From: an uncultured Eubacteriales bacterium
GTDB lineage: Bacteria; Bacillota; Clostridia; Lachnospirales; Lachnospiraceae
NCBI GenBank assembly: GCA_900314565.1
Contig: OMVU01000002.1
Coordinates: 39,105 to 103,104, forward strand
Length of the DNA: 64,000 nucleotides
Direction: 5' to 3'
The notes below the pieces were generated by a model. That model did not search any database. It saw only the letters and a program-made list of their open reading frames with translations, and was not told where the DNA came from. Shown here one piece after another: positions 1-7,537 of the stretch (position 1 is the stretch's first letter; each line of letters begins with the position of its first letter). The translations under genes were made by a program, and so were the position numbers.

Positions 1-112
1 TTGCGAATGCTTTTCCACATCTTGAGTGAATGTTAGAAGTTCCTGGCGCGGAAGCCGTTTGAATGTTCATACAATTTCCATGAAGCACAGACTTTCGCAG
101 CTGCCTGTTTCA
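1..112. repeat. Dispersed intergenic repeat, family C copy 1 (cut by window edge)
   Basis: Bases 1-75 match the reverse complement of 28683-28757 with about two mismatches. The part from about 55 to 112 also matches, less closely, 28850-28896 and the reverse complement of 41604-41656. It lies downstream of the flippase gene and contains no convincing reading frame. The left end is outside the window, so its full length is unknown. Confidence 0.75.
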
Positions 113-149
113 TACAGATTCAGGTAATTGCCGGTTTCTTCCGGATTTA

Positions 150-1793
150 TCAGCGCAGATGCAGCTTTCTCAGAATGACCAGCATCTTCGTTCCCATCGG
201 AAGCCTTCTCATCTCCGCGTCAGTCATTCCCGTCGTCTTCGTGTAGACGACTACATAGACGAGAACTCCGGCAAAAACACTCAGGCCCGTAAATCCGACA
301 AGCGCGAGATATGTGTCAAAACCTGACCAGAGTACATTCGGGATCCAGAAAATGGCCGCGACGACCACGCCCATGACAAGCGCTGCCCGAAGCGGCTGCC
401 AGATCAGCCGGTCCATGTTATGTCTGTAGCCCAGGTATTTTCGGATCGATCTCGCGTTCAGGAACATCATGCAGAAAGAATACACGACGGTCGCCGCAAG
501 AATTCCGCGGACGCCCCAGCCAAGATAGCGCACTGTCACAAATGCGATGACCGCGTTGAGCGCGAGCGACTTTGCGGCATTCCGTACGGGATCGCCCTGA
601 TGGCCGAGTCCCTGCAGAACTCCGTTCGTGACGGTAGACAGACTGTATGCAATGACGGTAATCGATCCCATCGACAAAATGATCGCCGCCCCGGTAATAT
701 CTCCCGTCGGATACAGGATGCGCACGACCGGGTAGGAAAGGATCGCAAGCCCGACCGCGGACGGCACGGCGAGGAAGGTCGAGAGCTTCATGCACTCATC
801 GATCTTCTCTCTCGCATCCCTCCGGTCCTTGTTGGCGATCGCTCCCGCAACTGCCGGGATCAGCGCCGTCGAGGTCGCTGAAGAGAGCGCGACCGGAATA
901 TTGATGATCGGTTTGAAACGATAGCCGAACAGTGCATACTGGCGGCTGGCTTCGACTGCACTGACCCCTCTCGCGGCCATTGCGTAATTATAGATGATCT
1001 GGTCAACGATCGCCGTCGCGTTATAGATACAGGTCGCGAAAATGATCGGTGTGACCATCATGAAAATGACGTTCAGGACCTTCCGGTAGGACTCCTTCTT
1101 TTTCGTACGGTCCCGCTTGATATCCCGGCGGATCCGCTTTGCATTTTTCATATAAATGAAAAGCATGAACAGAATGCCGGCGAGAACGCCGCTTCCTGTC
1201 CCGATGGTCCCTCCTGCCGCCCCGAACTTCCCGATCAGATTTTCATCGCCCGTACTCACATAAGGCCGCACAAGGAACCAGGCTGCAGCGACCGACATGA
1301 CCGCATTGATGATCTGCTCCACGACGCGCGAGACGCCGGTGGGAAACATATCGTTGCGGGCCTGAAAGTACCCTCGCAGACAGCCGAGATAACCGGAAAA
1401 GAGGATCGTCGGCGCAAGAACGCGCAGGGCGAGCACAGCATCCGGCTGGCTCGCAAGAAAAACAGGTCCCGCAAAAAACGCGACCAGCGCTCCGATCCCT
1501 CCGACAACTGTGACATAGCCGAGCGATACGTAAAAGACCCTCTGGGCATTCCTGTACCGACCGACCGCAAGTCTCTCCGACATGACCTTTGAGATCGCGG
1601 ACGGGATGCTGTAAGAAGAAATAAGAAGGATGATGGTATACCATTCGTAGGCGAAGGTGTAATACCCGTCGCCGACATCCCCCATAATAAGGTGCAGCGG
1701 GCTTCGGTACAGAAGGCCGACCACACTGCATATGAGCTGCGCCGCCATGAGGAAAGCCGCCTGGCGGACGACTGTACCCTTTTTTTCTGCCAT
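150..1793 (-). CDS. MurJ/SpoVB-type polysaccharide flippase
   Basis: This is a 547-residue polytopic membrane protein of the MOP exporter superfamily (polysaccharide transporter/SpoVB/MurJ branch). These proteins flip lipid-linked sugars, such as peptidoglycan precursors, across the membrane. The sequence shows about 14 hydrophobic segments, a basic loop around residues 215-235 rich in K and R, and the N-terminal pattern with a conserved arginine (LLYRSPL) seen in SpoVB-like proteins. The start is supported by AGGAG eight bases upstream. Only 12 bases separate it from the stop of the gene at 1806, but that gene lies upstream in transcription, so ung and this gene may be co-transcribed. Whether the substrate is lipid II or another polymer cannot be told from sequence alone. 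Confidence 0.85.
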   Translation of the reverse strand: MAEKKGTVVRQAAFLMAAQLICSVVGLLYRSPLHLIMGDVGDGYYTFAYEWYTIILLISSYSIPSAISKVMSERLAVGRYRNAQRVFYVSLGYVTVVGGIGALVAFFAGPVFLASQPDAVLALRVLAPTILFSGYLGCLRGYFQARNDMFPTGVSRVVEQIINAVMSVAAAWFLVRPYVSTGDENLIGKFGAAGGTIGTGSGVLAGILFMLFIYMKNAKRIRRDIKRDRTKKKESYRKVLNVIFMMVTPIIFATCIYNATAIVDQIIYNYAMAARGVSAVEASRQYALFGYRFKPIINIPVALSSATSTALIPAVAGAIANKDRRDAREKIDECMKLSTFLAVPSAVGLAILSYPVVRILYPTGDITGAAIILSMGSITVIAYSLSTVTNGVLQGLGHQGDPVRNAAKSLALNAVIAFVTVRYLGWGVRGILAATVVYSFCMMFLNARSIRKYLGYRHNMDRLIWQPLRAALVMGVVVAAIFWIPNVLWSGFDTYLALVGFTGLSVFAGVLVYVVVYTKTTGMTDAEMRRLPMGTKMLVILRKLHLR

Positions 1794-1805
1794 AAAATTC
1801 TCCTG

Positions 1806-2471
1806 TTATTCGATCATCCAGTCGATCGGCCGAAGGCCGCAGGAGACAAGATAATCATTTGTTCTGGAAAAAGGCCTGCTTCCGAAAAAGCCCCCGGACG
1901 CCGAGAACGGGCTCGGATGCGGTGATTCCACAATAAGATGCTTCGGATTGTGGATGAGGGCCTTCTTCCGTCTTGCCGGGGTGCCCCACAAAATGAAGAC
2001 CATCGGGCGGTCCTGCTCCGCGAGCACGCGGATCGCCGCGTCGGTGAATTCCTCCCAGCCGATATTTCTGTGGGAATTCGCCTCATGCGCCCTGACCGTC
2101 AGCACCGTGTTGAGAAGAAGGACGCCCTCCTTCGCCCATTTTGTGAGATCCCCATGGTCGGGAATCGGGCAGCCCAGATCCGCATTCAGCTCCTTATAAA
2201 TATTGACCAGAGAAGGGGGAATGCGGATCCCCTTGTGCACAGAAAAACACAGACCGTTCGCCTGTCCCGGTCCGTGATACGGATCCTGACCGAGGATCAC
2301 GGCGCGGACATTTTCCAGCGGCGTGAAGGAGAACGCATTGAAAATATCCCCCGAAGGCGGATAAATTTCCCGCGTTCTGTACTCATTCAGGACCGTTTTA
2401 TAAAGCTTAGCGTAATACGGCTTTGCAAATTCGGGCTTTAAAGCGCGTTCCCATGCTCCCGTAATTGCCAT
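1806..2471 (-). CDS. ung: Uracil-DNA glycosylase
   Basis: This is a family 1 uracil-DNA glycosylase of 221 residues, the usual length. It removes uracil from DNA to begin base-excision repair. The water-activating motif GQDPYHG is present with Asp at residue 63, and the HPSP motif with catalytic His at 185. The FSASGGFFGS stretch follows as in the family. The longer frame begins at 2483, but GGAGG lies five bases before the ATG at 2471, so I use 2471. It sits just upstream of the flippase gene. A tandem duplication fills the spacer before it (2487-2598). Confidence 0.97.
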   Translation of the reverse strand: MAITGAWERALKPEFAKPYYAKLYKTVLNEYRTREIYPPSGDIFNAFSFTPLENVRAVILGQDPYHGPGQANGLCFSVHKGIRIPPSLVNIYKELNADLGCPIPDHGDLTKWAKEGVLLLNTVLTVRAHEANSHRNIGWEEFTDAAIRVLAEQDRPMVFILWGTPARRKKALIHNPKHLIVESPHPSPFSASGGFFGSRPFSRTNDYLVSCGLRPIDWMIE

Positions 2472-2486
2472 CTTCTCCTCCATGTT

Positions 2487-2598
2487 TCACTTTGTGCATT
2501 CATCTCACTGACCAGATCACGTAAAATACTGCGTCAGAGAAAATTCTCACTTTGCGCATTAATCTCACTGCCTGAATAAATGCATTCTGCGTCAGAGA
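2487..2598. repeat. Two-copy tandem repeat, period about 60 bp
   Basis: Bases 2487-2540 and 2547-2598 both begin TCACTTTG(T/C)GCATT, continue (C/A)ATCTCACTG, and end GCGTCAGAGA, with a divergent middle. The copies lie in the spacer between hisF and ung. A shorter related string (ATCACTTTGCGC) occurs near 6704. No coding potential is seen. Confidence 0.75.
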
Positions 2599-2654
2599 TG
2601 AAATCCCGAACCGGTTTCCATACACAGAACCCGGATCGGATGCTCATGGTACGG

Positions 2655-3416
2655 TCACAGCCGGACCGGTACACCGCGGTCTCTCAGATACTCCTTCACC
2701 TCACGGATCGTCATGATCTTGTAGTGAAAAAGTGAAGCCGCGAGCGCTGCGTCAGCGCCTCCATCATGAAATGCCTTATAAAAATGCTCAAATGTCCCCG
2801 CTCCGCCGGACGCGATCACCGGGACACCGACCGCATCGGAGATTGCTCTCGTCAGCGCAAGGTCATAACCGGCTTTTGTTCCGTCGCCGTCCATGGATGT
2901 GAGAAGGATCTCCCCCGCTCCGAGGGCGACGCCCTTCTTTGCCCACTCGACCGCATCCAGACCGGTATCGATCCTTCCGCCGTTCTTATAGACATTCCAG
3001 CCGCTCTTATCTTCCCGGAGCTTTGCGTCGATCGCGAGCACAATGCACTGGCTCCCGAACTTCTCCGCTCCTTCGCGGATCAGATCCGGATTATTGATGG
3101 CAGCAGAATTGACCGAGACCTTGTCAGCCCCGGCGCGGAGAATGTTCCGCATATCATTTACCGTCCGGATCCCTCCTCCGACAGTGAACGGAATAAATAC
3201 CTGATTACCGACCGCCTCGACCATATCCACGACCGTCTCGCGGTCATCCGAGGAGGCTGTGATGTCGAGGAAGACAAGCTCATCCGCTCCTTCCGCGTCG
3301 TAGGCCTTTGCGATCTCGACCGGATCCCCCGCATCCATAAGGTTCACGAAATTCACGCCCTTCACGACTCTGCCGGCATTGACATCGAGACAGGGTATAA
3401 TTCTTTTCGTCAGCAT
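2655..3416 (-). CDS. hisF: Imidazole glycerol phosphate synthase, cyclase subunit
   Basis: HisF is the (beta/alpha)8 cyclase that combines ammonia from HisH with PRFAR, giving IGP (histidine pathway) and AICAR (purine pathway). The 253 residues match the family length. Both catalytic aspartates are visible, D11 in [12 protein letters not shown] and D130 in LAIDAK. The open frame extends 28 codons further upstream, but that part lies inside hisH and is not family-like, so the start is the ATG at 3416. It overlaps the end of hisH by 7 bp, which indicates translational coupling of the two subunits of one enzyme. The other his genes are not in the window. Confidence 0.97.
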   Translation of the reverse strand: MLTKRIIPCLDVNAGRVVKGVNFVNLMDAGDPVEIAKAYDAEGADELVFLDITASSDDRETVVDMVEAVGNQVFIPFTVGGGIRTVNDMRNILRAGADKVSVNSAAINNPDLIREGAEKFGSQCIVLAIDAKLREDKSGWNVYKNGGRIDTGLDAVEWAKKGVALGAGEILLTSMDGDGTKAGYDLALTRAISDAVGVPVIASGGAGTFEHFYKAFHDGGADAALAASLFHYKIMTIREVKEYLRDRGVPVRL

Positions 3417-4036
3417 GTCACGTCCCCCTTCCCGATCTCCGTGAAATTCCGGAGGATCTGCAGTCCGACTCTTCCGGACTTTTCCGGATGGAACTGGCAC
3501 GCGAAGAGATTTCCCTTCTCGACCGCAGCGGGGAATGTTTCCCCGTATTCACAGACTGCGGAGACATCCGACTCTTCGGTGCCGGATGCGTGGTAAGAGT
3601 GCACGAAATAGACGAAAGAACCGTCCGGCACATTCTGAAAGAGCCGGCTTTCCTTCTTAAAATGAATACTGTTCCACCCGATCTGCGGGATCTTGCAGCC
3701 GTCCTCCTTCTTAAACCGGCTGTTGAATCCCGTGAGCAGATGAAGTCCCCGGGCACCCGGGCTCTCCTCGCTCCCGTCAAAGAGGAGCTGCAGTCCGACA
3801 CAGATCCCGAGGAAGGGTGTGCCGCGCGACACCACTTCCGCTATGACGTCCCGGAGACCATACTCATCAATCTTGTCTACCGCATCCCCGAAATTTCCGA
3901 CGCCGGGGAGCACGACATGATCGGCGTGAAAGATCACATCCGGGTCCCGGGAGAGGATCACATCCTCCCCGAGATAGCGGAAAGCCTTCAAAACACTTTT
4001 AACATTGCCTGCATCATAATCAATTATACAAATCAT
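3410..4036 (-). CDS. hisH: Imidazole glycerol phosphate synthase, glutaminase subunit
   Basis: HisH is the class I glutamine amidotransferase that feeds ammonia to HisF. The 208 residues contain the full triad: nucleophile C79 in FLGICVGLQ, and H183 and E185 in QFHPEKSG. The oxyanion-strand PGVGNFG is also present. It is the first gene of the hisH-hisF pair and overlaps hisF by 7 bp. No convincing promoter or T-box was found in the 120 bp upstream, which instead hold the terminator of the two-component operon. Confidence 0.97.
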   Translation of the reverse strand: MICIIDYDAGNVKSVLKAFRYLGEDVILSRDPDVIFHADHVVLPGVGNFGDAVDKIDEYGLRDVIAEVVSRGTPFLGICVGLQLLFDGSEESPGARGLHLLTGFNSRFKKEDGCKIPQIGWNSIHFKKESRLFQNVPDGSFVYFVHSYHASGTEESDVSAVCEYGETFPAAVEKGNLFACQFHPEKSGRVGLQILRNFTEIGKGDVTC

Positions 4037-4144
4037 AAGGCATATTTTAGCACAGGAAAGCGGTGTGGTAAAGCAGAGAAAAAAGACCGGGTGGGCGATA
4101 GGTGTACGTGAGAAAACGACAGGCCGCAGGATGCGTGAACGCGA

Positions 4145-4178
4145 GAAAACGGCAGACTGCGCGCTGGCAGTCTGCCGT
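4145..4178 (-). terminator. Rho-independent terminator of the two-component operon
   Basis: Read on the minus strand, an 11-bp stem (ACGGCAGACTG / CAGTCTGCCGT) closes a short loop and is followed by TTTTCTC. It lies 20 bp after the stop codon of the histidine kinase gene. Confidence 0.8.
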
Positions 4179-4197
4179 CGATCAGGCCTTCGGTATT

Positions 4198-5655
4198 TTA
4201 TTTGCCTTCAAGCGTAAAATAAAAAGCCACTCCGTTCGCGTAATTCTTCACGCCGCAGGTCTGCTGATGTGCATCCAGGATCGCTTTCACGATTGACAGA
4301 CCGATCCCGCTTCCGCCGTACTCCCGCGTGCGCGCCTTATCCACTTTGTAGAACTTATCCCAGATCTTATCGATATCCTCCTCGGGAATCGGATCGCCGG
4401 TGTTGAACACGGACGTTGTCACTATACCGTTCTCCGTCCTGATACGCACATCGATCTTCCTGTCATAATCCAAGTGATTCAGCGCATTGCTCATATAATT
4501 TGTGACGACTTCTTCGATCTTGAACTCATCACCCCACACATAGACCGGCTCATTTACCTTGAACGAGACAGCGGCTCCCTTCTCCTCGATCAGAAGGCGC
4601 ATCCCGGACAGCACACCGTTGATCAGCGCAGTCAGGTCGAACCGCTCCATCACTGTCTGGTCATTTCCAAACTCCAGCTGATTAAGCGTCAGGAGCTTTT
4701 TGACCATGGTATTCATTTTATTCGCCTCGTCAATGATGACATCGCAGTAAAACTCCCTGCTCTCCGCATCGTCTGCAATATTATCCTTGAGTCCTTCGGC
4801 GTACCCGGAGATCAGCGCAATCGGCGTTTTCAGCTCATGGGAGACATTATTGAGGAATTCCTTGCGGACCTCATCGATCTGATTCTTCAGCTCGACGTCT
4901 TTCTGAAGCTCAACATTGGCTGTCTTCAGTTCGGAAATCGTCTTCTCCAGCGTGTCAGACATCTTGTTGAAATTTTCTCCGAGCTGATCGATCTCATTTC
5001 CGACATGCCCCGTATATCTGGCGTCGAAATCGAGCTCCGCCATCCTTTTGGAAAGCCCGCTCAGCTGGACGATCGGATTGGTGATCCTCTTTGAGAGCAT
5101 GATAATGCTGATGACGGCGATTGATGTGACCAGCGCCCCGATGCAGAGGTAAAAATAATTCGACAGGTTGACAGCATTTTCGATACTCTCGATCGGTGTC
5201 CGTATAAGGAACCACTTTCCGTTGTCGAGCTGCCCCCACATCTCAAGATAGCTCGTATTGATGGAGATATCCTTCGTCTTCTGGATCGTATAGAAATCGG
5301 CTGTCTCAACCACCGTGATCTTATCCCTGTAAAATCCGGTGTAATACCCGAAAAGTCTGGCCGCTAACTCCTTGGCATCCCTGCTCGTTGACCGTACAGT
5401 TGTAAAATCTTCGTCCGTGATCAGGATCTGCAGATTGTCCTGAATTGCAATCTCCATGATCGCACTGTTAAAATCTTCTTCCGCCAGGGAGTCAAGGCTG
5501 TTGATCGTTTTATACGCCTTCTCGATCTCCTTTACCTTTCTCGACTCATAGAAACGGCCAAGAAACAGATGATTGATCAGGGCAATGGCGAGCAGAGCGA
5601 TCACCATCGTCCCCACGAAAGTCACGAGAAGCTGGCGTCGGATGGATCTCTTCAT
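4198..5655 (-). CDS. Membrane sensor histidine kinase (HAMP, HisKA, HATPase)
   Basis: This 485-residue sensor kinase pairs with the response regulator encoded just upstream. In order it has a membrane segment (about 12-33), an extracellular sensor region of about 130 residues, a second membrane segment (about 168-188), HAMP (SKRITNPIVQLS onward), the HisKA box with phospho-acceptor His in NVSHELKTPIALISGYAEG (near 273), and an HATPase domain. In the HATPase domain the N box is NYMSNALNHL, the F box is DKFYKVDKARTR, and the G box is GGSGIGLSIVK. Twelve bases separate it from the regulator gene. The signal sensed is unknown. Confidence 0.95.
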   Translation of the reverse strand: MKRSIRRQLLVTFVGTMVIALLAIALINHLFLGRFYESRKVKEIEKAYKTINSLDSLAEEDFNSAIMEIAIQDNLQILITDEDFTTVRSTSRDAKELAARLFGYYTGFYRDKITVVETADFYTIQKTKDISINTSYLEMWGQLDNGKWFLIRTPIESIENAVNLSNYFYLCIGALVTSIAVISIIMLSKRITNPIVQLSGLSKRMAELDFDARYTGHVGNEIDQLGENFNKMSDTLEKTISELKTANVELQKDVELKNQIDEVRKEFLNNVSHELKTPIALISGYAEGLKDNIADDAESREFYCDVIIDEANKMNTMVKKLLTLNQLEFGNDQTVMERFDLTALINGVLSGMRLLIEEKGAAVSFKVNEPVYVWGDEFKIEEVVTNYMSNALNHLDYDRKIDVRIRTENGIVTTSVFNTGDPIPEEDIDKIWDKFYKVDKARTREYGGSGIGLSIVKAILDAHQQTCGVKNYANGVAFYFTLEGK

Positions 5656-5667
5656 AGTATTCCCCGC

Positions 5668-6357
5668 TTATTTCTTTTCGCCGTTCGGATCGAACTTGTA
5701 GCCCATTCCCCAGATCGTGCGGATATATTCACCCTTCTCCCCAAGTTTGCTGCGGAGTTTTTTAACGTGGGTATCAATCGTTCTCGCATCCCCGAAATAG
5801 TCGTAATTCCAGACAGCATTCAGGATCTTTTCGCGGGAGAGGGCAATGCCCGTATTCTCAATAAAGTACTGCAGAAGCTCGAACTCCTTGAAGGAGAGAT
5901 CGATCGGCTTTCCGTCCACCGTGACCTGGTGCGCAGATTTGTCTACGCGAATTCCGCCCACCTCAAGGACATCCTCAGTATCCCCTTTGCCCGAGCGCCG
6001 GAGCACCGCATTGACACGGGCGACCAGGATCTTCGGTGAGAACGGTTTTGAAATATACTCATCGACGCCCAGTTCAAAGCCGAGCAGCTCATCCCTCTCA
6101 TCAGCTCTCGCAGTCAGCATGATGATCGGAACTTTTGAAAACTGACGGATCTCGCGTGTCACCTGCCATCCGTCCATTTTCGGCATCATGACATCAAGGA
6201 GGATCAGGGCAATATCCTTCTCCTCGAAGAAGATATCTACCGCCTGCTCTCCGTTTTCCGCCTCTATAACGAGATAATCCTGTCTCTGCAGGAAATCTTT
6301 AACTAGCTTTCTCATTCTGGCCTCGTCATCGACGACGAGTACTTTCAGTTTTTCCAT
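5668..6357 (-). CDS. OmpR/PhoB-family response regulator
   Basis: This is a 229-residue DNA-binding regulator. The receiver domain shows the acidic pair D10-D11, phospho-acceptor D55 in LLDVMMPKMDG, T82 and K104. The C-terminal half is a winged-helix OmpR domain (LSFKEFELLQYF, then RTIDTHVKKLRSKLG and the wing GYKF). It is the first gene of the two-component operon and is preceded by a good sigma-A type promoter. Its target genes cannot be inferred. A perfect inverted repeat in its leader (6389-6406) belongs to a palindrome type that recurs elsewhere in the window. Confidence 0.96.
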   Translation of the reverse strand: MEKLKVLVVDDEARMRKLVKDFLQRQDYLVIEAENGEQAVDIFFEEKDIALILLDVMMPKMDGWQVTREIRQFSKVPIIMLTARADERDELLGFELGVDEYISKPFSPKILVARVNAVLRRSGKGDTEDVLEVGGIRVDKSAHQVTVDGKPIDLSFKEFELLQYFIENTGIALSREKILNAVWNYDYFGDARTIDTHVKKLRSKLGEKGEYIRTIWGMGYKFDPNGEKK

Positions 6358-6419
6358 ACGGTCCCTCCTGCTGCCACAGAGTTATACAGGAACGCAGAGA
6401 CGTTCCAACATTCCCTAAC

Positions 6420-6448
6420 ACTATAGCATTTTCGAGGTTTTTCATCAA
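6420..6448 (-). promoter_or_regulatory. Sigma-A promoter of the two-component operon
   Basis: On the minus strand there is a -35 TTGATG at 6448-6443, a 17-bp spacer and a -10 TATAGT at 6425-6420. It lies about 65 bp upstream of the response-regulator start. The leader includes the inverted repeat GGAACG-N6-CGTTCC. Confidence 0.7.
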
Positions 6449-6575
6449 GTGAACTGTCTGTGAAAGATATTATGGCATTACGCATAGCTCAGCGCACATG
6501 ATGCGAAGCTCTTTGCTGACCGCAGTGTATTTACAGAAAGCTGCCATTCTGCTGCCATTTCGAATTCTGAGCATT

Positions 6576-6655
6576 CAAGAACGCCTCTGCGTTCTTGCTG
6601 CGACGTGCGCGGCGCGTAAGCGCCTTCCACTGCGCACGTCTGCAATCCGCAGGAG
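6576..6655. repeat. Dispersed composite palindromic repeat, family A copy 1
   Basis: A 22-bp palindrome (CAAGAACGCCTCTGCGTTCT plus TG) is followed by a GC-rich second inverted repeat (TGCGCGGCGCG...) and ends near TGCAATCCGC. The same architecture and wording recurs at 44614-44689 and 56158-56234. It lies in the roughly 450-bp gap between the response regulator and tmRNA. The rest of that gap holds only the regulator promoter and the tmRNA terminator. Confidence 0.75.
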
Positions 6656-6756
6656 GCTTTTATTCCTCATCGCGAGATTGTACTCACGATGAAGGCAACT
6701 ATCACTTTGCGCGCGTATCTCACGACTAAAGTCGCGAATATTGCGCGATGAAGAAT

Positions 6757-6802
6757 AAAAAAAGTCCGATTTTCCAGGTAAAACCTGGCCAAATCGAACT
6801 TT
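6757..6802 (-). terminator. Terminator of tmRNA gene
   Basis: On the minus strand a long stem begins AAAGTTCGATTT and closes with AAATCGGACTTT. An inner CCAGGT/ACCTGG stem and a three-base loop lie inside it, and a run of seven T follows. It starts eight bases after the tmRNA 3' end. Confidence 0.9.
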
Positions 6803-6809
6803 GGTCATA

Positions 6810-7154
6810 TGGACCTGGCGGGAATCGAACCCGCGTCCGAAAGCCCGTCCATCAAGGCATCTCCCATCACAGCCGTTCCTTTTACATTCCCTCAACCGAA
6901 CGGCGAACAGCGTCCTTCCGGAATCAGTAGCTTCATAATACGCCTGCAGACGCAAAGCTTTGCCTGCATCGTTTCCCGTAATCATAACGCCGGTTACCGG
7001 AAGTACGGGTACAACCGGGCCGACGAGCAGCATTTAGGCTGCTACTGCAACTGTATTGTTGTCAGCGTTTAATTTTAAGTTCCGGTTTTTACGTGGTCCG
7101 GGCCACGGATGGCTTCCTCGACTTCAAAACCCCCGTCGAAACCAGTACAAGCCC
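6810..7154 (-). ncRNA. ssrA: Transfer-messenger RNA (tmRNA)
   Basis: tmRNA works with SmpB to rescue stalled ribosomes and tag the incomplete protein for proteolysis. The 5' acceptor strand GGGCTTG (7154-7148) pairs with CAGGTCC (6817-6811), counting two G-U pairs. The T arm GCGGGTTCGATTCCCGC is intact, and the conserved TGGTTTCGACGGGGG stretch follows the 5' end. A tag reading frame ends in GTAGCAGCCTAA. CCA is not encoded: after the discriminator A the sequence is TAT, so a nucleotidyltransferase must add it. A consensus promoter lies upstream and a strong terminator downstream. smpB is about 2.9 kb upstream, with the broken CotH/lectin gene in between. Confidence 0.95.
7034..7066 (-). other. 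tmRNA proteolysis-tag reading frame
   Basis: Starting from the probable resume codon GCT, the frame reads A-D-N-N-T-V-A-V-A-A and then TAA. The terminal V-A-A matches the degron recognised by ClpXP in other bacteria. The resume codon is inferred: the frame stays open a few codons upstream (K-L-N), so the true first tag residue could differ. Confidence 0.8.
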
Positions 7155-7162
7155 TGGTAACA

Positions 7163-7219
7163 GCCCGGCGGATCACTCCGCCGGACTTTTATTGTAAACC
7201 ATAAACTCTCCTAAGTCAA
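7163..7219 (-). promoter_or_regulatory. Promoter and 5' leader hairpin of pre-tmRNA
   Basis: On the minus strand a -35 TTGACT at 7219-7214 is followed by an exact 17-bp spacer and a -10 TACAAT at 7196-7191. Transcription would begin near 7184, so the precursor has about 30 extra bases before the mature 5' end. Those bases form the stem TCCGGCGG/CCGCCGGG (about 7185-7163), presumably removed by RNase P. Confidence 0.85.
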
Positions 7220-7346
7220 GCCTGTCAGATGTAGCTTCCGTTCAGTTGTTCGTTGACCAGGTAATTGTCAACCAATCAGCACTTCAAAGTCACCAGCGGC
7301 TGCAGAGCATCCATCTTCTGAAGAAAAACATTCGCAGTCCGACTGA

Positions 7347-7435
7347 GAAATCGAAAAATGCTGTGCTTTTTGTGACCAAAAGTATGCGAGAAGCGACTTG
7401 CGGGAACAAAAAGCGCAGATGCATTTTTCGATTTC
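7347..7435. repeat. Long imperfect inverted repeat
   Basis: The left arm 7347-7373 (GAAATCGAAAAATGC then TGTGCTTTTTGT) pairs with the right arm 7406-7435, with only a small bulge. The loop is 32 bases. It lies between the lectin fragment and the tmRNA promoter, inside the otherwise featureless gap 7220-7537. It could terminate transcription of the lectin gene, or be a small non-autonomous element. No flanking target duplication was identified. Confidence 0.65.
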
Positions 7436-7537
7436 GCAAGGCAGGACAAGAGTTTTTCGAAGAAGAGGATGCCTGCGCCGCCGCTCGATCTGTGTCCGGT
7501 TCATTTGAACAGCTGCGAAGTGACGTCAGATGCTGCT

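Noticed and set aside
6740-7072. Short plus-strand ORFs over the tmRNA region
   Set aside because: They lie inside the tmRNA and its terminator, whose structure is clear on the minus strand.
7162-7190. A plus-strand terminator (stem followed by TTTTATT) next to tmRNA
   Set aside because: No plus-strand gene precedes it. On the minus strand the same stem lies between the ssrA promoter and the mature 5' end, so it is better explained as the pre-tmRNA leader hairpin.
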